Source of the DNA: Microbacterium sp. SA39
GTDB taxonomy: Bacteria > Actinomycetota > Actinomycetes > Actinomycetales > Microbacteriaceae
DNA: 64,000 nucleotides
Assembly (NCBI RefSeq): GCF_000967865.1
Contig: NZ_JXRU01000031.1
Location: 124,001-188,000 of the forward strand
Direction: 5' to 3'
Shown here piece after piece: positions 16,716-26,500 of the stretch (position 1 is its first letter; each line of letters opens with the position of its first letter). The notes below the pieces were generated by a model, which worked only from the letters and a program-made list of their open reading frames with translations, searched no databases and was not told the DNA's origin. A program made the translations under genes and the position numbers.

Positions 16716-18197
16716 ATGTCCGAACGTGAGAGTGCTTCCCCTCAGCACGATCCGGACGCCCGCCTGGGCGACCTGTTCGAGAACCTTCCCACCCCGACGC
16801 GTCAGATCCCGACCGTCGACAACAGCGCGCCGACGCCGGGATCCCGCCGCGCGGCCCGTGAGGCGGCCGGTCAGCCCTCGGGACCGCTGGATCCGGCCCA
16901 GACGGACTCATCGGATGCAGCGTCGGAAGACGGCGAGCCGACACGGCGCGAGCATGGCGGGGCAGAGGCCCTCTTCGCCGTCGATGACGCCGTTCCCGCT
17001 GCCGCTTCTGCGCCGGCGACGGCGACGGCGACCGCATCCTCGGCATCCGATCCTGCGCCCCCTTTGGGCGGCGGACTGGACGATCTCTTCGCTGCACCCG
17101 ACGATCACGTCGTCGCCAAGGGCCCCAAGAAGAAGCGGCGCAAGGGCTGTCTGATCGCCCTGATCATCGTGCTCGTGATCTTCGGCGGTATCGCCGCCGG
17201 GGGTCTCTGGGTCTGGAACACCTACGGCGACAAGATCAGCGAGGCGATGGGCTGGGGTGCGCCGAAGGATTGGGAGGCCGGCATCGCGACCGGCGAGACC
17301 CTCGTCACGATCAAGGAGGGTGACACCGGCGGACCGGTGTCGACGGCTCTCTTCGAGGCCGGGGTGACCCGGAGCGAGGACGTGTTCTACGACTACCTCG
17401 TCGGCGAGAACCTCGCGGTGACCTTCTACCCCGGTGTCTATCGATTGCAGGAGAAGATGACGGCGGAGGCCGCCCTCGCGGCGCTCGAGGACGATGCGAA
17501 CAAGCTCGAGAACGCCGTGTCCGTCACCGAGGGCGGAACGATCGAGTCCTCCCTCCCGGGCATGGCGGAGACCCTGGGCCTTCCGCTCGCAGACTTCGAG
17601 GCGGCGGTCGCGGACCCGTCGGTGTACGGTGTCACCGCGCAGAGCCTCGAGGGGTGGCTGTTCCCGGCGGTGTACACGTTCGATCCGGAGGTGACCGCCG
17701 CGCAGGTCATCCAGCGGATGGTCGATCGCACCCGAGAAGCGCTCGCGGAGGCCGGCGTCCCCGAAGCAGACGGCCAGCGCGTGCTGACCATCGCCTCGAT
17801 CATCCAGCGCGAGGGACGTCTCGACGACTTCGCCAAGGTCTCGCGCGTGATTCAGAACCGTCTCGATATCGACATGCTGCTGCAGATGGACTCGACGGCG
17901 CAGTACGGCTACGGCTCGCTCCACGAAGGAGTCGTGTCGAGCTCGGCCGAGGCTCTCGCGGAGGACAACCCCTGGAACACGTACGTCAACACAGGACTCC
18001 CGGTCACCCCGATCGCGAGCCCGAGCTACGCGGCGATCGACGCGGCGATGAACCCGGCCGACGGCCCATGGATCTACTTCGTCACGATCAATCTGGCCAC
18101 GGGGGAGACCCAGTTCTCCGAGACCCTGGCCGAGCACGAGCAGGGAGTGGAGAAGTGGCGGGAATGGTGCCGCGCCAATCCCGACGGCGGCTGCTGA
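16716..18197 (+). CDS. mltG: Endolytic murein transglycosylase MltG
   Basis: 493 aa. Cleaves nascent peptidoglycan strands within the chain and sets glycan length. The N-terminal 137 residues are a low-complexity Pro/Ala/Asp-rich cytoplasmic region, followed by KGPKKKRRKGC and one membrane helix (about 144-166). The extracellular YceG domain holds the LysM-like part and the catalytic region IASIIQREGRLDDFAKVSRV (about 354-373, containing the conserved Glu), then NRLDIDMLLQMDSTAQYGYG and the LPVTPIASPSYAAIDAA motif. The long N-terminus is typical of Microbacteriaceae homologs. ATG at 16716, 2 nt after ruvX. Confidence 0.94.
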   Translation: MSERESASPQHDPDARLGDLFENLPTPTRQIPTVDNSAPTPGSRRAAREAAGQPSGPLDPAQTDSSDAASEDGEPTRREHGGAEALFAVDDAVPAAASAPATATATASSASDPAPPLGGGLDDLFAAPDDHVVAKGPKKKRRKGCLIALIIVLVIFGGIAAGGLWVWNTYGDKISEAMGWGAPKDWEAGIATGETLVTIKEGDTGGPVSTALFEAGVTRSEDVFYDYLVGENLAVTFYPGVYRLQEKMTAEAALAALEDDANKLENAVSVTEGGTIESSLPGMAETLGLPLADFEAAVADPSVYGVTAQSLEGWLFPAVYTFDPEVTAAQVIQRMVDRTREALAEAGVPEADGQRVLTIASIIQREGRLDDFAKVSRVIQNRLDIDMLLQMDSTAQYGYGSLHEGVVSSSAEALAEDNPWNTYVNTGLPVTPIASPSYAAIDAAMNPADGPWIYFVTINLATGETQFSETLAEHEQGVEKWREWCRANPDGGC

Positions 18198-18201
18198 GAC
18201 A

Positions 18202-19014
18202 GTGACCGTCACCCGTCTGGCCGTCTGGGGAGACCCGATCGCGCACTCGAAGTCCCCGGACCTGCACGCGGCCGCGTACCGCGTGCTCGGCCTCGACTGG
18301 GAGTACGGGCGTCGACAGGTCACGGCGAGCGGCTTCGCTCCGGCGCTGAGCGGGCTCGACTCGAGCTGGCGGGGCCTCTCCTTGACGATGCCGTTGAAGG
18401 AGGCGGCATTCCGCGCATCGACGAGGCGTGATGCGCACGCCGAGCTGACGGGCGCGGTCAACACGCTTCTGCTCGGCGAGATCATCGCGGGATTCAACAC
18501 GGATGTCGGCGGGATCATCGATGCGTTGCGCGAAGCCGGCATCGCCGAGGTGGGCAGCGTCCGCATCCTCGGTGCGGGCGCCACGGCGGCATCCGCTCTC
18601 GTCGCGGCGACCGAAATCGGAGCAGAGCGGATCGAGGTGGCGGCCCGCAGGCCCGATCGCGCCGCGGGACTCGTCGCGCTGGGCGCGCATGCGGGCGTGC
18701 GCGTCGACGCGCGGCCGCTCGGAGAGCCTGCCCTCGCTGCCGAGCTGACGATCGCGACGCTCCCGAGCGGAACCGCGCTTCCGCCGGAGACGGCTGCGCT
18801 GCTGTCCGCCCGCGGCGGCACGCTCTTCGATGCGGCCTATGCCCCCTGGCCCTCGGCACTCGCTGTCGCCTGGGGCGAAGGCACCGTCGTCTCCGGGCTC
18901 GGGATGCTGCTCCATCAGGCGGTGCGACAGATCAGGATCTTCCGTCACGGCGACCCGCTCGTCCCGCTGGCGGATGAGGCCGAGGTCCTAGCGGCCATGC
19001 GCGCCGCACTCTGA
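18202..19014 (+). CDS. aroE: Shikimate dehydrogenase
   Basis: 270 aa. NADPH-dependent reduction of 3-dehydroshikimate to shikimate. Substrate-binding motif AVWGDPIAHSKSPDLHAAAY at 6-25; the catalytic Lys is in SLTMPLKEAAF near residue 62; NTDVGGIIDAL near 99; and the nucleotide-binding ILGAGATAASAL near 116. GTG start, 4 nt after the mltG stop. The stop codon lies in the first unit of a short tandem repeat (19008-19056). First of five shikimate-pathway genes in the same direction. Confidence 0.94.
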   Translation: MTVTRLAVWGDPIAHSKSPDLHAAAYRVLGLDWEYGRRQVTASGFAPALSGLDSSWRGLSLTMPLKEAAFRASTRRDAHAELTGAVNTLLLGEIIAGFNTDVGGIIDALREAGIAEVGSVRILGAGATAASALVAATEIGAERIEVAARRPDRAAGLVALGAHAGVRVDARPLGEPALAAELTIATLPSGTALPPETAALLSARGGTLFDAAYAPWPSALAVAWGEGTVVSGLGMLLHQAVRQIRIFRHGDPLVPLADEAEVLAAMRAAL

Positions 19015-19056
19015 ACCACTCGTACTCTGAACCACTCCGTGCTCTGAACCGCACGG
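19008..19056 (+). repeat. Imperfect tandem repeat across the aroE stop
   Basis: Three units with a period of 16-17 nt share CTCTGAACC: 19008-19023, 19024-19040 and 19041-19056. The first two units are nearly identical (ACTCTGAACCACTC). Each carries a TGA, the first being the aroE stop codon. Confidence 0.7.
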
Positions 19057-19108
19057 ACCCGACGACACGCGGCACCAGACCGCCCCGATCGCATGGGAGA
19101 CTGGAGCA

Positions 19109-20338
19109 ATGCTCCGCGTGCTCACGGCCGGCGAATCGCACGGCCCAGAACTGATCGCCGTCATGGAGGGTCTGCCCTCCGGCGTCCCGGTGTCCTCCGA
19201 GGCCATCCAGGCCGACCTCGCCCGTCGCAAGCTCGGTTACGGCCGCGGCTCGCGCATGAAGTTCGAGCAGGACGAGCTGTCGATCTCGGGTGGCGTACGT
19301 CACGGGAAGACGCTCGGCAGCCCGATCGCGCTGCGCATCGGCAACACCGAGTGGCCGAAGTGGATCGAGGTCATGAACCCCGAGCCCGTCGAGCTTACTG
19401 ACAAGTCGCGCGGACGCAGCGCCCCGCTCACGCGTCCCCGACCCGGCCACGCCGATCTCGTGGGCATGCAGAAGTACGACTTCGACGAGGCGCGACCGAT
19501 CCTCGAGCGCGCGAGTGCCCGAGAGACGGCCGCCCGGGTCGCGCTCGGCGCGCTGGCACGCTCCTTCCTCAGCGAGCTCGGCATCCGTCTGGTGAGCCAC
19601 ACACTCTCGATCGGTCCCGTTCGCGTGCCCGAGGGCTCGGCGCTGCCGACGCCCGACGATGTCGATGCGCTGGATGCCGATCCGCTGCGGTGCTTCGACA
19701 CCGCCACCTCTGCGCTGATGGTCGCCGAGGTCGACGATGCCAAGAAGGACGGCGACACCCTCGGCGGCATCGTCGAGGTGCTCGCCTACGGACTCCCGCC
19801 GGGACTCGGCTCTCACGTGCACTGGGACCGCCGCCTGGACGCGCGTCTCGCGCAGGCACTGATGAGCATCCAGGCCATCAAGGGCGTCGAGGTCGGTGAC
19901 GGTTTCGAGACCACGCGCCGACGCGGGTCTGCGGCCCATGACGAGCTGTTCGCGACCACGGACGGGATCTCGCGCGGTTCCGACCGCGCCGGCGGCACGG
20001 AGGGCGGCATGTCCACCGGCACCGTTCTTCGGGTGCGTGCCGGGATGAAGCCCATCGCCACCGTCCCGCACGCGCTGCGCACGATCGACGTCGCCACCGG
20101 CGAGGACGCGACCGCGCACCACCAGCGCTCCGACGTCTGCGCCGTCCCCGCAGCGGGCGTCGTCGCCGAGGCCATGGTCGCCGTCGAGCTCGCGAACGCG
20201 GTGCTGGAGAAGTTCGGCGGTGACAGCGTCCGTGAGACGCGTCGCAACCTCGACGGGTACCTCGCCGCCATCCCTGCGGAGCTTCGCACCACGCCCGCGT
20301 CCGAGGCGGCGCTCATCGCGCATGACGAGCGAGGCTGA
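19109..20338 (+). CDS. aroC: Chorismate synthase
   Basis: 409 aa. Converts EPSP to chorismate with reduced FMN, the last common step of aromatic biosynthesis. Signatures: [20 protein letters not shown] at 2-21, GRGSRMKFE near 47, [15 protein letters not shown] near 109, GTEGGMSTG near 295 and [13 protein letters not shown] near 346. The 94-nt gap before it contains the tandem repeat. A GAGACT box at 19097-19102 sits exactly 6 nt before the ATG, the leaderless spacing, though it departs from TANNNT. The 3' end overlaps aroK by 17 nt. Confidence 0.96.
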   Translation: MLRVLTAGESHGPELIAVMEGLPSGVPVSSEAIQADLARRKLGYGRGSRMKFEQDELSISGGVRHGKTLGSPIALRIGNTEWPKWIEVMNPEPVELTDKSRGRSAPLTRPRPGHADLVGMQKYDFDEARPILERASARETAARVALGALARSFLSELGIRLVSHTLSIGPVRVPEGSALPTPDDVDALDADPLRCFDTATSALMVAEVDDAKKDGDTLGGIVEVLAYGLPPGLGSHVHWDRRLDARLAQALMSIQAIKGVEVGDGFETTRRRGSAAHDELFATTDGISRGSDRAGGTEGGMSTGTVLRVRAGMKPIATVPHALRTIDVATGEDATAHHQRSDVCAVPAAGVVAEAMVAVELANAVLEKFGGDSVRETRRNLDGYLAAIPAELRTTPASEAALIAHDERG

Positions 20339-20840
20339 TCCGCTCACGCTGGTGCTGGTCGGCCCGATGGCCGCCGGCAAGACCAGTGTCGGCCGGCGCG
20401 TGGCCCGCAGACTCGGTGTCGGATTCATCGACACCGACAAGCGCATCGTCGCGCAGCACGGCCCGATACCGGCGATCTTCGCCGCGCACGGGGAAACCCA
20501 CTTCCGCGAGCTGGAGCGTGCCGCCGTTGCTGCCGCTCTCTCGGAGGGCGGCGTGATCTCCCTCGGCGGCGGAGCGGTCACGGATGCCGGCACGCGAGAG
20601 ATGTTGCGACAGCATCCGGTCGTCTTCCTCACTGTGAGCGCAGACGCGGTCGCGGACCGCATTCGCGGGAACAACCGCCCTCTGCTCGCGGGGGAGGACC
20701 CGCTCGAGCGGTGGGTGCGGATCCTCGACGAGCGCCGGGACTGGTACGACGAGGTGGCCTCGACGACGTTCGACACGTCGCGTCGGCCGATGCAGAGGAT
20801 TGCCGACGAGATCGTGGCATGGAGGAGAGAGCAGCGATGA
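20322..20840 (+). CDS. aroK: Shikimate kinase
   Basis: 172 aa. Phosphorylates shikimate at O3. Walker [14 protein letters not shown] lies at residues about 14-26; the shikimate-binding DTDKRI and GGGAVT motifs and the lid arginines ([10 protein letters not shown]) are present. I chose ATG 20322, which overlaps aroC by 17 nt, because it gives the usual short N-terminus before the P-loop; upstream in-frame starts would add about 34 residues from within aroC. aroB follows with an ATGA overlap. Confidence 0.92.
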   Translation: MTSEADPLTLVLVGPMAAGKTSVGRRVARRLGVGFIDTDKRIVAQHGPIPAIFAAHGETHFRELERAAVAAALSEGGVISLGGGAVTDAGTREMLRQHPVVFLTVSADAVADRIRGNNRPLLAGEDPLERWVRILDERRDWYDEVASTTFDTSRRPMQRIADEIVAWRREQR

Positions 20841-21925
20841 GCACGACGACCATCAGCGTGACCGGGAACGACGCCTACGACATCACCATCGGACGAGGTG
20901 TGCTGGATCGGGTGTCCGCCGCGCTCGCGCCGACCGTCCGCAAGATCCTGGTCGTGCACCCGCCGACGCTGGCGGCACGCGCGGCCGAGCTGCGGGAACG
21001 GCTGCTCGCCGACACGGAGAACGGCCCGCGCGAGGTGCTGCTGGCCGAGGTCCCCGACGCGGAGCAGGGCAAGCGCATCGAGGTCGCCGCGTTCTGTTGG
21101 CAGGTCATGGGCCAGGCGGACTTCACCCGCAGCGACGCGGTGGTGGGCTACGGCGGGGGAGCGGTGACCGACCTCGCTGGCTTCGTCGCGGCGACCTGGT
21201 TGCGCGGCGTGCAACTCGTGCAGGTGCCCACGACCGTGCTCGGCCTCGTCGACGCCGCAGTGGGCGGTAAGACAGGCATCAACACCGCCGAAGGCAAGAA
21301 CATGGTCGGTGCCTTCTGGGCGCCCGCGGCTGTCGTCGGCGACCTCGACGAGTTGGCCAGCCTGAGTCCGAACGAAGCCACGGCCGGTTTCGCGGAGGTG
21401 GTGAAGGCCGGGTTCATCTGGGCACCCGAGATCCTCGACATCATCGAGGCGGATCCCGCAAGGTCCGTGGACACGACGACCGATGAGTTCCGTCGCGCCG
21501 TCGAGCTGGCGATCGACATGAAGGCCGAGGTCGTCTCGGACGACTTCCGCGAGGCGGGGCTCCGCGAGATCCTCAACTACGGCCACACGCTCGGCCACGC
21601 GATCGAGCACGCCGAGCGTTACAAATGGCGGCACGGCGCGGCGATCTCGATCGGCATGCTCTACGCCGCCGAGCTCTCGCGGCTCGCCGGCCGTCTGTCC
21701 GATGCCGCGGCGGAGCGGCACCGCACGATCCTGGAATCGCTCGGCCTGCCGACGTCGTATCGCGCGGGCGCCTGGCCGCAGCTGCTCGCCACGATGCAGC
21801 GCGACAAGAAGAGCCGTGGCGGGATGCTGCGGTTCATCCTGCTCGACGACATCGGCAAGCCCACCGTGCTGCAGGCTCCGGACGAATCCCTGCTCTTCGC
21901 GGCCTATCAGGAGGTCGGTGCGTGA
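20837..21925 (+). CDS. aroB: 3-dehydroquinate synthase
   Basis: 362 aa. NAD-dependent cyclisation of DAHP to 3-dehydroquinate. Characteristic GYGGGAVTDLAGFVAATWLR (about 104-123), PTTVLGLVDAAVGGKTGIN (about 133-151), and metal-binding HTLGHAIEHAERYKWRHG (about 252-269). The ATG at 20837 overlaps the aroK stop (ATGA) and has GGAGGAGAG upstream, so it is preferred to longer in-frame alternatives inside aroK. Confidence 0.96.
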   Translation: MSTTTISVTGNDAYDITIGRGVLDRVSAALAPTVRKILVVHPPTLAARAAELRERLLADTENGPREVLLAEVPDAEQGKRIEVAAFCWQVMGQADFTRSDAVVGYGGGAVTDLAGFVAATWLRGVQLVQVPTTVLGLVDAAVGGKTGINTAEGKNMVGAFWAPAAVVGDLDELASLSPNEATAGFAEVVKAGFIWAPEILDIIEADPARSVDTTTDEFRRAVELAIDMKAEVVSDDFREAGLREILNYGHTLGHAIEHAERYKWRHGAAISIGMLYAAELSRLAGRLSDAAAERHRTILESLGLPTSYRAGAWPQLLATMQRDKKSRGGMLRFILLDDIGKPTVLQAPDESLLFAAYQEVGA

Positions 21926-21962
21926 CGATCGTCCGGACGAGTCGCTCGCTCACCCCCGCGGA

Positions 21963-21968
21963 TAGGGT
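21963..21968 (+). promoter_or_regulatory. Leaderless promoter -10 of aroQ (TAGGGT)
   Basis: TAGGGT ends 6 nt before the GTG at 21975, in the 49-nt gap after aroB. There is no ribosome binding site, so aroQ is probably also expressed from its own leaderless transcript. Confidence 0.55.
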
Positions 21969-21974
21969 GTCACC

Positions 21975-22415
21975 GTGACGACGAACGCGCGGCTGCTCCT
22001 GGTCAACGGGCCGAACCTCAACCTGCTCGGCACCCGCGAGCCCGAGATGTACGGCACATCCACGCTCGCCGATGTCGAGCGGCTCACGGCCGAGGTCGCC
22101 GAATCGCTGGGCTACCAGGTGCGGGCGATTCAGAGCAACCACGAGGGCGTCCTCATCGATGCGATCCACGAGGCTCGCGCGGACTGCGCCGGCATCGTGA
22201 TCAATCCCGGCGGACTCACGCACACATCGGTCGTGCTTCGCGACGCGCTCACCGGAGTCTCACTGCCCTTCGCCGAGGTGCACATCTCCGACGTGTACGC
22301 GCGCGAGGAGTTCCGCCACCACTCGTACCTCCACGATGTCGCGGCGGTGCGGGTCATCGGTCGCGGCGTCGACGGGTACGCGGATGCCGTGCGCGAGCTC
22401 ATCGCGCGGTTCTGA
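21975..22415 (+). CDS. aroQ: 3-dehydroquinate dehydratase, type II
   Basis: 146 aa, typical of the dodecameric type II enzyme that dehydrates 3-dehydroquinate. N-terminal LLLVNGPNLNLLGTREPEMY (7-26) contains the active-site loop with the catalytic Tyr and Arg; INPGGLTHTSVVLRDAL (about 76-92) and VHISDVYAREEFRHHSY with the catalytic His follow. The GTG start is supported by the TAGGGT box 6 nt upstream. With aroE, aroC, aroK and aroB it leaves only aroF/G and aroA of the pathway outside the window. Confidence 0.95.
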   Translation: MTTNARLLLVNGPNLNLLGTREPEMYGTSTLADVERLTAEVAESLGYQVRAIQSNHEGVLIDAIHEARADCAGIVINPGGLTHTSVVLRDALTGVSLPFAEVHISDVYAREEFRHHSYLHDVAAVRVIGRGVDGYADAVRELIARF

Positions 22416-22461
22416 GCCCCGACGCAGCAGAGCAGAATCGGGCTCGGCGTCCGGTATCCCG

Positions 22462-22467
22462 TAGAAT
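22462..22467 (+). promoter_or_regulatory. Candidate -10 of efp (TAGAAT)
   Basis: TAGAAT lies 71 nt before the efp ATG. The leader of about 65 nt can form a short CGGCC/GGCCG hairpin. No -35 is clear. Confidence 0.45.
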
Positions 22468-22538
22468 CGACTGTCGGCCCTGCCTGAATCGCGGGGGAGA
22501 GGCCGGACCCACAGACTCAGGAACGGAACTCTCAGCGC

Positions 22539-23099
22539 ATGGCATCTACCGCAGACATCAAGAACGGCGTCGTTCTCAGCATCGACGGACAGCTCTGGAA
22601 CGTCATCGAGTTCCAGCACGTCAAGCCCGGCAAGGGCGGCGCCTTCGTGCGGACCAAGCTGAAGAACGTCGTGTCGGGCAAGGTCGTCGACCGCACCTAC
22701 AACGCCGGCGCCAAGATCGAGATCGAGAACGTCGATCGTCGTGACTTCACGTACCTGTACGCGGACGGTGACAGCTTCGTGTTCATGGACACCTCCGACT
22801 ACGACCAGATCACCGTGCCTGCGGCGACCGTGGGGGATGCGAAGAACTTCCTGCTCGAGAACCAGCAGGTCACCATCGCCCTCAACAACGGCAACCCGCT
22901 GTACATCGACCTCCCGGCGTCGGTCATCCTCGAAGTGACCTACTCGGAGCCCGGTCTGCAGGGCGACCGTTCCTCCGCCGGCACGAAGCCCGCGACGGTC
23001 GAGACGGGCTACGAGATGCAGGTTCCGCTGTTCGTCGAGACCGGAACGAAGATCAAGGTCGACACCCGCACGGGTGACTACCTCGGTCGCGAGAAGTAA
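22539..23099 (+). CDS. efp: Elongation factor P
   Basis: 186 aa. Relieves ribosome stalling at consecutive prolines. Three beta-barrel domains of the family; the loop that is modified in some bacteria reads [12 protein letters not shown] (29-40) with Lys32 at the tip. The C-terminus carries the standard signature [13 protein letters not shown]. No epmA/epmB or earP modification gene is nearby, consistent with actinobacterial EF-P. It is followed by nusB after 3 nt, as in many actinobacteria. Confidence 0.97.
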   Translation: MASTADIKNGVVLSIDGQLWNVIEFQHVKPGKGGAFVRTKLKNVVSGKVVDRTYNAGAKIEIENVDRRDFTYLYADGDSFVFMDTSDYDQITVPAATVGDAKNFLLENQQVTIALNNGNPLYIDLPASVILEVTYSEPGLQGDRSSAGTKPATVETGYEMQVPLFVETGTKIKVDTRTGDYLGREK

Positions 23100-23102
23100 G
23101 GC

Positions 23103-23513
23103 GTGAGCGCCCGCACGAAGGCGCGAAAGCGCGCTCTCGACATCCTGTTCTCCGCCGACGTCCGCGGCGATGATCTCTCGGTGACCCTGGCCGCCGAGGC
23201 GAAGCGCGCAGCGAGCGAGCCGTCGCGAGAGGCCTCCTGGCTCTACGCCAGAGAGATCGTCGACGGCATCATCGACCAGCGCGACGAGATCGACGAGCAG
23301 ATCACGACGCACAGCCGTGATTGGAAGATCGAGCGGATGCCGGCGGTCGATCGCGCTCTGCTGCGCATCGGCGTCTGGGAGATCCTGCACAACGACGAGG
23401 TGCCCACGGCTGTGGCCATCGATGAAGCGGTCGAACTCGCGAAGGAGTTCTCCACCGACGATTCCGGCGCGTTCGTGCACGGCGTCCTCGCGAGGGTGTC
23501 CCGCGCCTCCTGA
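23103..23513 (+). CDS. nusB: Transcription antitermination factor NusB
   Basis: 136 aa, all-helical. Binds boxA with S10/NusE in rRNA antitermination complexes. The typical start ARTKARKRALDILFSADVRG is followed by WLYAREIVDGI, WKIERMPAVDRALLRIGVWE and VPTAVAIDEAVELAKEFSTD, which are strong family signatures. GTG start 3 nt after efp. It is the last gene before the accessory block at 23.5-29.2 kb. Confidence 0.95.
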   Translation: MSARTKARKRALDILFSADVRGDDLSVTLAAEAKRAASEPSREASWLYAREIVDGIIDQRDEIDEQITTHSRDWKIERMPAVDRALLRIGVWEILHNDEVPTAVAIDEAVELAKEFSTDDSGAFVHGVLARVSRAS

Positions 23514-23563
23514 TCCACCCGCGTCGCGGCACGCATGTCGGATGCCGCGAGAAGGATGTCGGC

Positions 23564-26500
23564 ATGCCCGCTCCCCGCGTCGACCTCCGCGACCTGATGC
23601 AGATCACGGATGCCGGTGGTTACGCGCGGGGCCTCGCCTACTTCCGTGAGGGCAACGTCCTCGACCTCGATTGGGATGAGGATCGGCAGGCGCTCGAAGC
23701 CCATGTGAAGGGCAGCAACGACGCGGAGTATCTCGTCGAGGTGGGCTTCGTGTCATCGAACGGCAAGAGGCACGTCCGCTCGACGCGCTGCTCCTGTCCC
23801 GTGCGCTCGGCGTGCAAGCACGTCGTCGCAGCGCTGCTCGCCTCGAACGTGCACTCGTACGCGCAGCAGGACGGCGCGAGGACCGTCGAGTCCGTCGCCC
23901 CGGCTCCCGCGCTCGTCGAGCCGACCGCGCTGTCATGGCGCGCGTTGGTGGCGACGACCGCCGCGGCGCAGACTCGTCCGCTCGCGCTCGGCGTCGAACT
24001 GCGCCACCGTGCACCTCGTGGCGACAACCACTGGGCTCCTCGCGCGGTTCGCCCGGCGACTCCCCGCGACCTCGCCAGATCGACGGGCGAGCTTCTTCTC
24101 GCGATCCGCCCGCTCATGCGCAGCCAGCAGACCGGGGCATGGATCCAGGGCCAGGCGGGTTGGGACCTCGTGCGGCGCGACGTCGCCCAGTTCGGCCGGC
24201 TCCAGACCCGGTGGTTCGGCGACCTGCTCAGCATCTCGCGCGACTCGCTGCTCTCCGGCAATGCCGGTGACTGGCTCGTCGTGGATCAGATCGAGTCAGG
24301 GCTGCTGTGGTCGCATCTGCGTGCCGGTGCCGACTTGGGCATCCCGCTGGTCGCGAGCCAGAAGACCGCGACGGTCCACCTCGCCGAGACGGCCGACGTC
24401 ACAGCGACGATCGCTCGCGACGAGACCGGAGCGCTGACCGTCGCGGCCTTGGTCACGGTCGATGGCGCAACCGTCGCCGCGAGCGACGTGCATCCGATCG
24501 GGCGCACCGGCGTGTACTCCGCCGTCCTGGTCGGCAGCCGGATGCGGATCACCCTCGCCGAGGTCGCGCTCAGCGAGCAGGTGCGCGCACTGCTCGATGC
24601 GCAGCGGCCGCTCGTCATCCCGGCTGACGAGGAGACGGCGTTCGTCGCGGAGGCGTACCCGCTTCTCGCGCGACGCGCGACCGTTCAGACCGTCGGCGAC
24701 GTGTCTCTCCCGGAGATCCCCGCGCCCGAGCCTGTTCTGGACGTCGCCTTCGAGACGGGTGACGTCGTCAGCTATTCGTTCACCTGGGACTACCGGGGGT
24801 TCGGGACGGTACCGTTCGCTTCGAGTCCGGCCGCCGTGCGCGACCCGGCGGCCGAAGCAGTGAGACGGGCGGCGCTCGAGACCGTCTGGCAGGAGCACAC
24901 CACGAAGCGGTTCTCGCCCGCGGGTTCCTTCCACGACATAGACGCGGCGGCCTTCGTCGCCCAGGTGGTCCCTGCGCTCGAGTCGGCCGGGGTGCGAGTC
25001 GTCACGACCGGTGCGCGAAAGGCGTACCGCGAGCTGCAGGGCGATCCCGAGGTCAAGGTGACCACCGTCGAGTCGACGGACGCCGACTGGTTCGATCTCG
25101 GCATCATCGTGACCATCGACGGGAGGAACATCCCGTTCGGTCCGTTGTTCACCGCGCTCAGTCGGGGCAAGAAGAAGCTGCTCCTCTCCGACGGCGGATA
25201 CTTCTCACTGAGTCACCCCGCCCTGGATCGCCTTCGCGAGCTCATCGAGGAGGCGGGGGAGCTCGGCGAGTGGGAGACGGGACCGCGTATCAGCCGGTAT
25301 CAGACCGATCTCTGGGAGGAGTTCGAGGACCTCGCCGACGAGTCGCAGCCGGCCGTGAGCTGGCGTTCGACCGCCGAAGGGCTGCGCGCGGCGACCGGTG
25401 TGCCGGCTACGCCGCTGCCCGCGTCCGTCGATGCGGAGCTCCGTCCGTATCAGAAGTCGGGTTTCGACTGGCTCGTCTTCCTGTGGCGCCACAGGCTCGG
25501 CGGCATCCTCGCCGACGACATGGGGTTGGGAAAGACCCTGCAACTGCTGGCCTTCGTCCAGCACACCCGCGACACGGGGGAGAAGCGGCCGTTCCTCGTG
25601 CTGGCTCCCACCTCGGTCCTGAGCACGTGGAAGACGGAGGCCCGGCGGTTCACCCCGGAACTCCGGGTCGCGATCGTCGACACCACGAGCGGCACCCGCG
25701 GCGGCGTGCTCGCCGACGCCGCGGCATCCGTCGACATCGTCGTGAGCTCCTACACGGTCGCGCGCCTCGACGAGCAGGAGTTCGGAAGGATCGAGTGGGC
25801 GGGTCTCATCCTCGACGAGGCGCAATTCGTCAAGAACCCGAAGACCAAGCTCCATCGCGCCATCGCGACCTTCCGCGCCGATGTCACGTACGCGGTCACC
25901 GGAACCCCGATGGAGAACAGCCTCTCCGAGCTGTGGTCCCTACTGAAGCTCGCGGCACCCGGGCTCTTCCCCTCAGCGCGGAAGTTCCGCGATCGCTACA
26001 TCCAGCCGATCGAGAAGGGCAAGGTCCCCGAGAACGAGGAGGGCGGCGAGTTCCGCCAGCGGCGCCTGGCGCAGCTGCGCCGTCGAATCCGCCCATTGAT
26101 GCTGAGGCGCACCAAGGAGCTCGTCGCGTCCGATCTCCCGCCCAAGCAGGAGCAGGTGCTCGAGGTCGAGCTGAGCCCCGCGCATCGTGCGGTCTACGAC
26201 ATCGTGCTGCAGCGCGAGCGGCAGAAGGTGCTGGGCCTGATCGACGACCTCGACCGGAACCGGTTCATCGTGTTCCGTTCGCTGACCCTGTTGCGGATGC
26301 TGAGCCTCGCACCCGAACTCGTCGACGAGGCAGATGCCGACATCGGCTCCAGCAAGCTCGACACGCTGCTCGAGCGGGTCATCGAACTGCAGGCGGAGGG
26401 GCACCGGGCGCTGGTCTTCAGCCAGTTCACGTCGTTCCTGGACCTCGCTGCCGCGCGCCTCGATGCCGCCGGCATCCCCTACGCCCATCTCGACGGATCC

